From positions 1,302,001 to 1,366,000 of the forward strand of contig JAUCEF010000006.1 in the NCBI GenBank assembly GCA_033558025.1: DNA of 64,000 nucleotides. Reading direction: 5' to 3'. This stretch comes from Phytophthora sp. 'mugwort' (Eukaryota > Oomycota > Peronosporomycetes > Peronosporales > Peronosporaceae). Position 1 is the stretch's first letter. Each line of letters opens with the position of its first letter. Under the pieces are notes generated by a model. It did no database searches and was not told the DNA's origin. It worked only from the letters and a program-made list of their open reading frames with translations. The position numbers and the translations under genes were made by a program. Of the stretch, positions 43,468-52,354 are shown piece by piece.

Positions 43468-43604
43468 AGAAAAGATGACGGTTCGAACACGAAGAGCGAA
43501 CACAAAAAGTGATAAACAACTGATTCATAGACGTGGAGACGTGTAGTTGATGACTGTATCTGTTTACATCGTACGCTTTGAGTGTGTATTCGCGCTGAGC
43601 ACAC

Positions 43605-45134
43605 TTAACTCTTCGGAAGAATGTCCAAGAGTTTCCACTTCAACATGTTAATGTTTTCGGAGAGGATGTACTTATCTGACCGACGCACAGCAACAGCCAT
43701 CCGCTCATGATTCAAGCTGTCGTTCCGGTTGTTCCGTTGCTGGGCCCAATCATCTTCCCAGGACTCGAGCAGTTTGTCGTCCTCCTCGATTGAAGTCGGA
43801 AAAGCCTCCAGCGTCTTCTCCAGCGTGTAAATCAGACGCGCAAGAGCTTCCTGTTCGTTTTCTAGGCTCACCATTTCGAAATTCAGCGCCTTGTTTGCCA
43901 GAGCTTCGAACTCCTCTACTGTCTCGCAGTCAATTTCCTGTATCCGGGCAGCCATGAGAAGCAGATCGTTGCATTCATCTGCAACAAGCTCAAACGGGTT
44001 CGTCGCGTGGTCTAGCCCGTTGGTGAGAAGCAACTGTTCCTTCTCCTGGAAAAACATCGTAGATGCTTTATTCATCGGCAGCCACATCTCCACAGCATCG
44101 AACGGGTTTCCGATTATCACGAAGCCGTACAACGAGAGCAGCTTGTGGTTCGACAGCGGTCCGTAGTTGATGAACATCTGAGCGCCGGCATCCCAGTGCT
44201 GATGGCTCACCAGCTTGAATTGCTGAGTTTCCATGTCAAAAAAGTGCGACATCTCTGCTTCCGGGTCGTGGTTCAACATGTCAAACACCGGGACCATCGC
44301 CTTGAATGAATGCTGCGCCACTGGGGCGCTACTGGCTTTACTTGCCGGCACCGCATTTCCCGCTACCCGTCCGTCTTGCTCCTCCAAAGCAGGTGAAGCT
44401 TCGTCCAGTCGCAACGAGACAAAACGGCTCCAGATGGTCGACAGCGCCCACTTGTAGTTCTCAAACGAGAAGAACTCATCAAACAAGTCGACGTTAATGC
44501 CTTCCGTGATGTTCTCAAAGAGCTCGAACAGCACCGACTCCTTCAGTCTGGCGAAATCGGCGCCCACCTTCTCCTCCATCTGCTGGGCAATGAAAAAGAG
44601 GTTGCTGCCTTCCAGCGCCTTGAGCTCCTCCTGTCCAAAGTACAGTGCGTTGTGGTACGTCTTAGGCAGGAGTTCGATGTGCTTGGCCCACTTGGACATG
44701 TCAGAGCGCACGAACCTCTCGTAGAGCAGTGCGATAGCCAGCTGGTCGTCCTCGCGCTCGGGCGAGAGCTGCTGGAAGAAGGCGATGCTCTGCAGCACGG
44801 CGTTCTCCTGTAGACTTTTAACCGACAGCACCGAGTCCAGCGGGATGCTAAATACCTCCGTGTGCGGCGTCACGTCCTCAGCGATGAACACACCGCGCTC
44901 GGCCTCGCACGCGCCCTCCTGCGTCTCGTACACGAAGTCCGTGGAGATCTGCACTTTGAGCGTCTCGGCCGCCCACTCGTTGTAGCCCACGAACGCGTCG
45001 CCGCTGGGAATCGCCTCCATGGATTTCTCATTTCCTGGCGCCATCTCTTTCTCTCTTCCGGGGGCTTTTTCGCGTGTGGCCAGCGCAGGTTGCGACTCGG
45101 ACTTCGGCGGAGCTGCTGCATGTGGTGACCACAT
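43605..45134 (-). CDS. SET-domain lysine methyltransferase, SETD6/Rubisco-LSMT type
   Basis: 509 aa from ATG 45134. Family signs in order: ERGVFIAEDV opening of the SET domain, the long helical insert, VFDMLNHDPEAE (the NH motif of the AdoMet site), and INYGPLSNHKLLSLYGFV with the [DN]YG....L..YGF block, followed by the all-helical Rubisco LSMT substrate-binding part. Such enzymes methylate non-histone or histone lysines, and the target is not predictable. Upstream in-frame codons reach back to 45290, but an initiator-like GCATTCTGCAAGT lies at 45231-45243, which puts the earlier ATG (45245) at the transcription start and the A/T run of 16 (45209-45224) in the 5' UTR; ATG 45134 is therefore preferred. 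It is convergent with TBL2. Confidence 0.85.
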   Translation of the reverse strand: MWSPHAAAPPKSESQPALATREKAPGREKEMAPGNEKSMEAIPSGDAFVGYNEWAAETLKVQISTDFVYETQEGACEAERGVFIAEDVTPHTEVFSIPLDSVLSVKSLQENAVLQSIAFFQQLSPEREDDQLAIALLYERFVRSDMSKWAKHIELLPKTYHNALYFGQEELKALEGSNLFFIAQQMEEKVGADFARLKESVLFELFENITEGINVDLFDEFFSFENYKWALSTIWSRFVSLRLDEASPALEEQDGRVAGNAVPASKASSAPVAQHSFKAMVPVFDMLNHDPEAEMSHFFDMETQQFKLVSHQHWDAGAQMFINYGPLSNHKLLSLYGFVIIGNPFDAVEMWLPMNKASTMFFQEKEQLLLTNGLDHATNPFELVADECNDLLLMAARIQEIDCETVEEFEALANKALNFEMVSLENEQEALARLIYTLEKTLEAFPTSIEEDDKLLESWEDDWAQQRNNRNDSLNHERMAVAVRRSDKYILSENINMLKWKLLDILPKS

Positions 45135-45230
45135 TGTGGTCAGCAGTCGACGAAGTCGTTGCCACTTTTTGGTGGCTCTCTTGAACAAAGTATGGCCACA
45201 ATTGGTGTAAAAAAAAAAAAAAAAGTGGTG

Positions 45231-45243
45231 ACTTGCAGAATGC
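45231..45243 (-). promoter_or_regulatory. Initiator-like site of the SET-domain gene
   Basis: Minus-strand GCATTCTGCAAGT fits CATTYYNCAW. It decides the start choice: a transcript beginning here would lack the upstream ATG context and use ATG 45134. Confidence 0.4.
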
Positions 45244-46073
45244 ATGTCAGCCTGAACGTCAAGTACGTGGCGGACGTAGCGAAGCGGCACCAGCTTGCTC
45301 TCTCTCTCTGCAATTCTCCCACGTTTAGGGAGGGAGTCCTGACGCAGGAAAACCTGCAGCTAATTGGAGGTGCAGGTTGAGGCAGCATCGGCGACCCATG
45401 AGGCACGGCCCTCATTCATGTCAAGGCCCCAATTTTGTCGTAGTCTGGTGGACACTGTCCACTATACATCGATCAGATTCTTAGGCTCCGGCTTTCTCGC
45501 CGCAAAGAAGCGTCAAGGGTTTTGGTGAATTTCTCGCTTGTATTATTTAATATTATAGGTGAAAAATCGGCAAACAAGCGTCGTCAAGCTGCGGTATCAT
45601 ACCGGTACATGTAAAGCACATGCCGCCACACATCCAGCTTCAAGGCTTGCGCTTCGCTGCGCTCACCAAACCCAATCCTGTCTGCCATCCTGGCGAGCAG
45701 CGCTGCCCGTTTCTGTCTAGCGCTGCTCGTTTTACCGTCGATGCACGACAGCAGCTGTTGCAACATTCGATATTTACTTAAAGTATTGATTATCAACCGT
45801 GGTGGATAGATGTGCCCCACCGATGACTGCCTTGTAGCTCTCCGCTCTAAAATGTCCACATTTCCGGACTTTTACGACGGTCGTCCAGTCCAAACACGTC
45901 AAACAATCCTCCGATGTGTTCGAAAAGTTCGCTTTGCATTACTGGGTCGATAGTGCGGCTTGCGTGCCAGAGTTATTACAATCGAGCCGAAGTCCACACA
46001 AGCACCCGATTACCCGATGTCTCACCCGCCAGATTTTCACCAGAACGCCAATTTTCACTTTAACGTTAGAAAC

Positions 46074-46089
46074 GTTCATTTTCAATTCG
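46074..46089 (+). promoter_or_regulatory. Initiator-like site of the PH-phosphatase gene
   Basis: GTTCATTTTCAATTCG resembles the oomycete initiator and lies 35 bp before the ATG at 46124. Confidence 0.45.
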
Positions 46090-46123
46090 TCATCATCATT
46101 CACAAGTCGCGCCTCTGCTGGTC

Positions 46124-47697
46124 ATGTCACTGGACTTCGCCGTGACCCCTGCGCCCGGGCGCGGCAAGGGCGGCGGCGACTGCTCCGTGACGGAGGCCGT
46201 GCGCGTTCAGGTGCTGTCGCTGGCGGGCGAGGTCCAGGAGGCCACGCGCAGCTCGCCCAAGCGCAAGCACCGACCTGCCAGCGGAACTGTGCCCACGGAC
46301 CTGACGACGCTGGCGGCAGAACTGCCGTCGGATAAGAAGCGCGGCAATAAGCGCCCGCTACTGGCGTCTATGCCAGTCGAGAGGCGGCGCGAAGGCGAAG
46401 TGGTGGAGGTCGAGGGGCTGCTGGTCGTCGCGGAACAGGTCGGCAGGGGGCAGCAGGACCCGCCGGTCTTCTGGACGCTCGGATCGGTGAGGAGCTACAC
46501 TGTCGATAGGAGATCGCCTACCTCTGTATTAATGCTAACGGGGTGTTATGTGTGCGCGCGATGCAGATTTACTGCGTGTTGGTGAGAAAGCGCACCGGAT
46601 TTACCCTGGAGACGGTGTCGAAGGATAGCCATCACACTATTGTATTGGATGTGAACGCCATGGACCTCGTGCATGAGCCATTTAAGAAGGACCACAAGTT
46701 CCAACTACAATATCGACACAGTGGGCTGAGCGATAGTGGCAATGCGCTGCGAGCACCGTCGTACGCCTTCACGGCCTCGACGACAGAGGAATATATCGAG
46801 TGGGTTAAGGGTATCCTCAGGTTCCAAACGCCTAGAGAGAACGAGCGAGAAAGAATTGCCAATAATTCCGACGAGAACGCTGATTCCGTAGCTACAAGAA
46901 TGCAGCAAGGGAGAAGAGGCACGAATGAACGGGGTGGAGACCAGCAGAATCAACAGACAAAGCAGACTGAAGAGCGCCTGCAGCAAGTACAGTCTTCCCT
47001 GGGAGACTTTGTGTTCTCCACGCCACCAAGGACCAAGCATATTATTCTGGTCCGTCATGGCCACTACATTAATGCTCATGTGCCTCAAGTTTCGGACTCG
47101 AAGCAAGTACTCTCACAGATGGGAAGGCAGCAGGCTGAGCTTACTGGTAAATGTCTTGGACTAGCGCACAACCGCGTTCCCACGCGGCATGACGTCACTA
47201 TCTACCACAGTGATATGACACGGGCAGTGGAGACAGCCACTATCATCGCCAACAACTTTGGCGAGATTTCACTCAACCCGAGTCCGTTGTTGCGCGAAGG
47301 CTGGCCCGGAACGCCGTACTCTACCGATATTTCACTAAGTGGAACCTGTAATGCAACCAACAACAGTGCGTATAGCGCAATGCAGGAACGGAGTCGTATC
47401 GATGTCGAGCGGATGCAGAAGGCATTCAACTACTTCTTTTTGAGCTCGGGTGAAGCCCAAGACGAGAGCGACGAGGAGTCGTACTGCGTACTAGTATGTC
47501 ATGCCAACCTGATCCGGTTCTTCTTGTGTCGTGCACTTGGTATTGGCCCCGCCAACACGTGGGGCCACTTCGAGATTAATCACTGCGGCGTCACTCGCAT
47601 TGATGTGTGCGCCAATCGGCCTACCAAGGTCACGGCCGTGAACGAGACCGGTCACTTGCCGCAGTCCCTCATCACGTCCAGCGAAGATCATCTATAA
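46124..47697 (+). CDS. PH domain-histidine phosphatase (PGAM-like) fusion (2 exons)
   Basis: Exons 46124-46486 and 46567-47697, 497 aa; the 80-bp GT-AG intron is phase 0. Residues about 85-225 form a PH-like domain, split by the intron (VEVEGLLVVAE...PVFWTLGS|IYCVLVRKRTG, ending FTASTTEEYIEWVKGIL). After a Gln/Asn/Glu-rich linker, residues about 300-480 form a histidine phosphatase domain: IILVRHGHYI (phosphohistidine RHG), IYHSDMTRAVETA, LREGWPG and VCHANLIRFFLCRALG (second His). The latter is most like PGAM5-type Ser/Thr phosphatases. The PH part may place the enzyme at a membrane, for example by phosphoinositide binding; this is inference. No transmembrane anchor is seen, unlike animal PGAM5. 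Confidence 0.85.
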
Positions 47698-47850
47698 GCA
47701 GACGGTGAAGGGAGCAGCACATTGCTGGTGGGAGAATATATGTCGTCAACGTGTTAGACAAAACGCATACGCGTTCAGCCTCCAGTTGGTAAACCACGTA
47801 CGAACTGGAGGCTCTCACGATGCTAAACTGAATGTGAAATTGGTGCTGTC

Positions 47851-48687
47851 TTAGACAGCCGAGTTGCTCACGTGGTCCGTACCCGAGAAAAAGTCTTCGT
47901 TGAACGCATCCAGACGTGCAACTTGTTCCGGCGTCAACTTCACATTGACCGCCTCTAAATTCTCTTTCTGCCTCGCCTTGTGGACTGACTTGGGCAGCGT
48001 AGTGTATCCCTTGGCCAGATCCCAAGCAATCAGCACCTGGGATGGGCTTGCCGCCTGCACCTCCTTGGCGAGTTCACCAATTCTCGGATCGTTGATCTTC
48101 TTCATTCTCGCCAGAGGCGAGAAAGCTTGAAGGTGGATACCGTTCTCCTCGCAGTACATGACCAACGACTGCCTTGTGAGCCATGGGTGCAGTTCGATCT
48201 GGTTCACCGCTGGCTTGACTCTCCACGTCTCCGCCAGCTTGGCCAGATGCGGCTCCCCGAAATTAGAGACGCCAATGTCGCGCAGTACCCCGCCTCTCTG
48301 CAAGTCTTCGAGCGCGCGCCAAGTGTCGGCGCGCAGCTTGGGGTCGAACGGCTGGTGCAGCAGGAACAGGTCGATGTAGCCGCAACCAATGAGTTCGTTG
48401 CTGGAGCGCCCCCCCTCCAGCGCCTGGTCGTAGCCCCATGAAAACTCCCGCAGTTTGCTTGTGATGAAGATTTGCTCCCGAGGGATTCCCGAATCCCGCA
48501 CGGCACGCCCCACATCCGCCTCGTTCTCGTACAGACGCGCGGTGTCAATGTGGCGGTAGCCCAGGTGCAAGGCCGACAGCACCGACTCGTAGGCTTCATC
48601 GCCGGCTGCGGCCTTATACGTGCCCAGCCCAACCATGGGCATCCGCGCCCCGCTGGGCAGCACAACGGTAGGAACGTCAACGGTCAT
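47851..48687 (-). CDS. Aldo-keto reductase
   Basis: Single exon, 278 aa. NADPH-dependent reduction of aldehydes or ketones is the family's usual activity; the substrate is unknown. The catalytic tetrad is complete: Asp and Tyr in HIDTARLYENE, Lys in ITSKL, and His in LFLLHQP. Cofactor-site blocks are IGVSNFG, VNQIELHPWL and the C-terminal LPKSVHKARQKENLEA (KS....R.) that binds the 2'-phosphate of NADPH. ATG 48687 is the first in-frame ATG; an upstream non-ATG codon was ignored. It ends 154 bp after the convergent PH-phosphatase gene. Confidence 0.9.
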   Translation of the reverse strand: MTVDVPTVVLPSGARMPMVGLGTYKAAAGDEAYESVLSALHLGYRHIDTARLYENEADVGRAVRDSGIPREQIFITSKLREFSWGYDQALEGGRSSNELIGCGYIDLFLLHQPFDPKLRADTWRALEDLQRGGVLRDIGVSNFGEPHLAKLAETWRVKPAVNQIELHPWLTRQSLVMYCEENGIHLQAFSPLARMKKINDPRIGELAKEVQAASPSQVLIAWDLAKGYTTLPKSVHKARQKENLEAVNVKLTPEQVARLDAFNEDFFSGTDHVSNSAV

Positions 48688-48992
48688 GATCTGATTTGAC
48701 AATCACAGTCGCTGAATATCAGCTTACACAGTATATAGGTTGAAGTCAATGCTTATTTTACTACGTTGATCAAGTATAACAGGCTGTACAACAGAGCCAA
48801 CAATTATAAATACGCAAACCAAAATTAATTTATCTCCTTTCACAAATGTGTTAATCTTCGTATTGTTCTGCAGTCAACACCTGGTCAAACCGATCGAGAA
48901 GATCGGTCACGTCCCCCCTCTCTCGTTGAAGAAGCGTCGACCACTCTTCATCCTGACGTCAAGCGCGAAGAGCCCCAGCATCCATCGCAGCC
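48688..48992. other. Divergent promoter region, AKR / cathepsin
   Basis: No gene. On the minus strand an AACCTATATACTG sequence lies about 55 bp upstream of the AKR ATG and could be TATA-like, though TATA boxes are rare in oomycetes. Confidence 0.35.
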
Positions 48993-51225
48993 ATGCGAGT
49001 CTCTATTATCCTCGCCCTTGCGGCTTCCACCGCCTCCGCGTCGTCGGTCTCGCTTCCCGGACACACGAGCGACGGCGGCTACGGATACGTGCGCAGTCCA
49101 GACCGCTCCGTGTCGCTCACGTCGCCCCTTCCGCACGACTACCTCGATGTGTCCAAGCTGCCCAAGAACTTCGACTGGCGCAACGTTAACGGCACCCGCT
49201 ACGTGACCATCTCGCGCAACCAGCATATCCCGCACTACTGCGGCTCGTGCTGGTCCTTCGGTACGCCCAAACCTCCTTGAAGTTGATAAACCCTCGCCCG
49301 CAGTCATAATCCTCTCATTTGTTAAATTGTAATATCAGCGGCGACATCGGCTTTGGCGGATCGCATCCTCATCGCCAAAGCGCGCAGTCCGAACAGCAAG
49401 CCGTCAGTTGAAGTGCACAGGGAGGTGGTGCTGTCGCCGCAGGTGCTTCTCAACTGTGATAAGAAAGACAACGGGTGTCATGGCGGCGACCAGCTGGAAG
49501 CGTATCGCTATATACAGAAGAACGGAGTCCCCGAAGAAGGATGCCAGCGCTACGCAGCAACCGGACATGATACCGGTAACACGTGCACGGATGTGGATGT
49601 GTGTGAGAACTGCTTGCCGTTTAAAGGCTGTTTCTCGCAGAAGTCGTACGATAAGTATTATGTTTCAGAGTTTGGCACGACGCTGGGCGAGCAGCAGATG
49701 ATGGCCGAGATCTACGCTCGAGGACCTATTGCCTGCAGTGTCGCGGTTACCGACGAGTTTCTTAAGTACTCGGGAGGTATCTTTGACGACAAGACCAATG
49801 CTACGGACGTGGATCACGCCATCTCAATTGCTGGCTGGGGAGAGGAAAATGGTGTACCCTATTGGGTTCTACGCAACAGTTGGGGGAGTTTCTGGGGCGA
49901 AGATGGCTGGATGCGCCTCATTCGAGGAGTGAACAATGTCGGTGTCGAAGGTGAGTGCGCCTTTGGCGTGCCCAAGGACGACGGATGGCCGACCCCGGTC
50001 TCGATTGAGAAGGCAGAGAAGGTGGAGGAAAAAGAAAATGCTGAGGACACTGATAATGAGGACAAGTCGGTGGAATCGAAGCTGGGGGGCTGCCGCCAGA
50101 AGCTGCATTTTGCTGGTGGCGAGCGTGTAATCTCGCCGTTGCCTCACGAAACAATGGACGACAAGGATCTCCCAAAGAACTGGGACTGGCGCGATGTTAA
50201 CGGAAGGAACTACGTCACGTGGGACAAAAACCAGCACATTCCGCATTATTGTGGCAGTTGCTGGGCCCAGGGCACGACCAGCGCTTTGTCGGATCGAATC
50301 TCTATTATGAGAAATGGTACGTGTTGAAATGGTAGAATCCTTCAGGCTCAGTGACTTATTAGATATCTGATCATGTTTACGTTGAAACGCTTCAGCATCA
50401 TGGCCGGAAATTGCACTATCGCCGCAGGTCCTCATCAATTGCCACGCCGGTGGTACTTGCAATGGCGGAAACCCTGGTTTGGTGTACGAATATGCGCACC
50501 GTCACGGTATTCCCGACCAAACGTGCCAAGCTTATCAGGCCAAGAACTTGCAATGCGACCAGTTTGCTATCTGTGAAACGTGAGTATTTGTATGACCTTC
50601 GTTGGCCGTATTCGTCCTTTTAGACCATTGTGACTTTTTTTGATTTGTGCACTTAGGTGCTGGCCGTCGAAAGAGTCGTTTACTCCTGGTGTGTGCGAAT
50701 CCATCAAAAAGTTTTCCAAGTACTACGTGTCCGAGTATGGCTCGGTGAGCGGTGCTGACCGCATGAAGGCTGAGATCTACAAACGTGGTCCCATCGGCTG
50801 CGGTGTTCACGCCACGACGAAGTTTGAGGCTTACACGGGCGGCATCTATTCGGAGCACGTCATGTTCCCCCTGATCAATCACGAGATTTCTGTCGCTGGC
50901 TGGGGCTATGACGAGGAGACGGACACGGAATATTGTGCGTACTGCCTGCAGTGCCTCTTTTAGGTGGCTATGGTGATTGATTATTTTTGTTTATCTCATG
51001 ACAGGGATCGGACGCAACTCCTGGGGAACGTACTGGGGAGAGAATGGCTGGTTCCGCATCCAGATGCACCACAATAATCTCGGCATTGAGCAGGACTGCG
51101 ACTGGGGCGTGCCACTCCCGGATGGCTCGAAGCCCAACGACTTTGTCGTCGACTACCAGGGCAACCAAGACACGGGCGAAGCCACAGGCAGAAACTTCCT
51201 GCACGTGGGCGGTGATGCGTACTAG
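48993..51225 (+). CDS. Two-unit cathepsin X/Z-like cysteine protease (5 exons)
   Basis: Exons by phase: 48993-49260, 49339-50316, 50396-50579, 50657-50934, 51005-51225; 642 aa. A secretion signal (about 1-17) is followed by two complete papain-like (C1A) units. Unit 1: short prosegment, [21 protein letters not shown] (Cys), [10 protein letters not shown] (His), [15 protein letters not shown] (Asn). An acidic linker ([13 protein letters not shown]) leads to unit 2 with its own prosegment containing a Cys, then [33 protein letters not shown] and [14 protein letters not shown]. The HIPxYCGSCW block is the cathepsin X/Z signature; those enzymes are carboxypeptidases acting in lysosomes or outside the cell. 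All active-site residues of both units are kept. Confidence 0.9.
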
Positions 51226-51360
51226 CACATGTACAGTAGTAATCAACCTGACACGCCCAAGTCTGAGACCGAGAGAGAAAAGAAAAAGCCCTTAAGTCAT
51301 GTGTACTTCGAAGTATATCCTAAGCACGTAGTACAAATACTGGTTGAAGTCGTTTTAAAG

Positions 51361-51410
51361 CATTTGCGTCCTTTCGGGACCATTAAAATGATCCCGAAAG
51401 GGCGCAAATG
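51361..51410. repeat. Near-perfect 24-bp-arm hairpin
   Basis: CATTTGCGTCCTTTCGGGAC... at 51361-51384 is inverted at 51387-51410 with 22 of 24 positions matching and a 2-base loop. It sits between two genes on the same strand, so a 3'-end structure or a tiny foldback element are both possible. Confidence 0.7.
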
Positions 51411-51423
51411 TTAGATCCGACGG

Positions 51424-51438
51424 TCTCATTATCCTTTT
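51424..51438 (+). promoter_or_regulatory. Initiator-like site of the STIMATE-like gene
   Basis: TCTCATTATCCTTTT resembles the oomycete initiator (CTCATTYYNCAWTTT) and ends 8 bp before the ACCATGG start context. Confidence 0.4.
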
Positions 51439-51446
51439 TCAAGACC

Positions 51447-52284
51447 ATGGCGGCCGATTCCAACGACGATCGCTGCCACTTGTTCACAGATGCGTTCGGT
51501 CGCGTGTTGCAGCTGTCATTGGCATGCATCGCCGTGTTCATACTCTACATCAAGCGCAAACTCGAGTTCCCCATCCGCCCCATAAAAGTTTGGGTGCTAG
51601 ACGTGAGCAAGCAGTCGTTCGGTGCTTTGTTCATTCATTGCGCCAGTGTCATCTTGTCAATCGTCATGGTCGCTACGTCAGCCGAAGACTACGACGAGGT
51701 ACAGTGTTTCCACTTACTACCTCATCATCAATGATAAAGAATCTTACATAACGCCATCATGACAGTGCGGGGTCTACTTTGTCACGTATTTGATCGACAC
51801 GACATGGGGCGCCTTCATCATGATCGTGTTTCTTCGTACGATCGACAAAGTCGCAGCACGCTTGGGACTCTTGGATCTCGCATGCTGCGGTGACTACGGT
51901 GACCCGCCCCAGATGCGGATCTGGTGGACGCAGTTGGCCGCGTACCTGACAGCAATCTCGCTCATGAAGCTGGTCGACGTGTTGATTCTCTGGACTTTTT
52001 TCCCAGATATTGCGTACTTTGCCACGAACTTGTTTTCGACTTTTAGGCACCACCGACACCTGCAATTGTCTCTTGTGATGCTCGCGATCCCAGGATGTTG
52101 CAACTCGGCCCAGTTCTGGGTCGTCGATTCGTACCTGAAGAGGGACGATACCCAGCTCAAGTTCCTGCCTGCGATCGCAAACGACAGTGAGAAGCGGTGG
52201 ATCGGTCAGGACGTCGTCGCTGGCTTACGGCCGCCACCGCCACCTCAAGGTGACGCGTCGGTGAAAAGTGTAAGTCCGCTATAA
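51447..52284 (+). CDS. STIMATE/TMEM110-like multi-pass membrane protein (2 exons)
   Basis: Exons 51447-51698 and 51766-52284, 256 aa; GT-AG intron, phase 0. Hydrophobic segments lie at about residues 20-35, 60-80, 90-105, 135-160 and 190-205. CGVYFVTYLIDTTWGAFIMIVFLRTIDKVA at the second exon start and MKLVDVLILW fit the family often annotated as 'vacuolar membrane protein' (Pfam PF12400), which includes animal STIMATE, a regulator of ER-plasma membrane junctions and store-operated calcium entry. The fit is from remembered family character, so moderate. Pro-rich C-terminus. The frame ends at 52284, but a GTAAGT just before the stop leaves a further short exon possible. ATG in an ACCATGG context. 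Confidence 0.7.
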
Positions 52285-52354
52285 ATTCAGTACATGTTCG
52301 TGTTGGCCTTGGACGGATGGTCTCGACGAAGCTTCTGTCTACTCGTGAGTCGTT

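Larger units (their letters stand above)
45135..46123. other. Divergent intergenic region, SET / PH-phosphatase
   Basis: Probably promoters. It holds a run of 16 A (45209-45224) and an unrecognised minus-strand open frame at 45766-45584 (60 codons from its ATG, ending YMYRYDTAA), which has no evidence of being a gene beyond its openness. Confidence 0.4.
51226..51446. other. Spacer with foldback hairpin before the STIMATE-like gene
   Basis: Holds the hairpin at 51361-51410 and an initiator-like TCTCATTATCCTTTT at 51424-51438, 9 bp upstream of the next ATG. Confidence 0.4.

Noticed and set aside
45135..45290. Longer SET-domain N-terminus with an F-run
   Set aside because: The extension is low complexity, encoded by a run of 16 A on the plus strand, and an initiator-like site places it in the 5' UTR.
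45584..45766. Small minus-strand gene (60 codons)
   Set aside because: Open but short, with no recognisable motif and no promoter-like site in good position. Kept only as a note.
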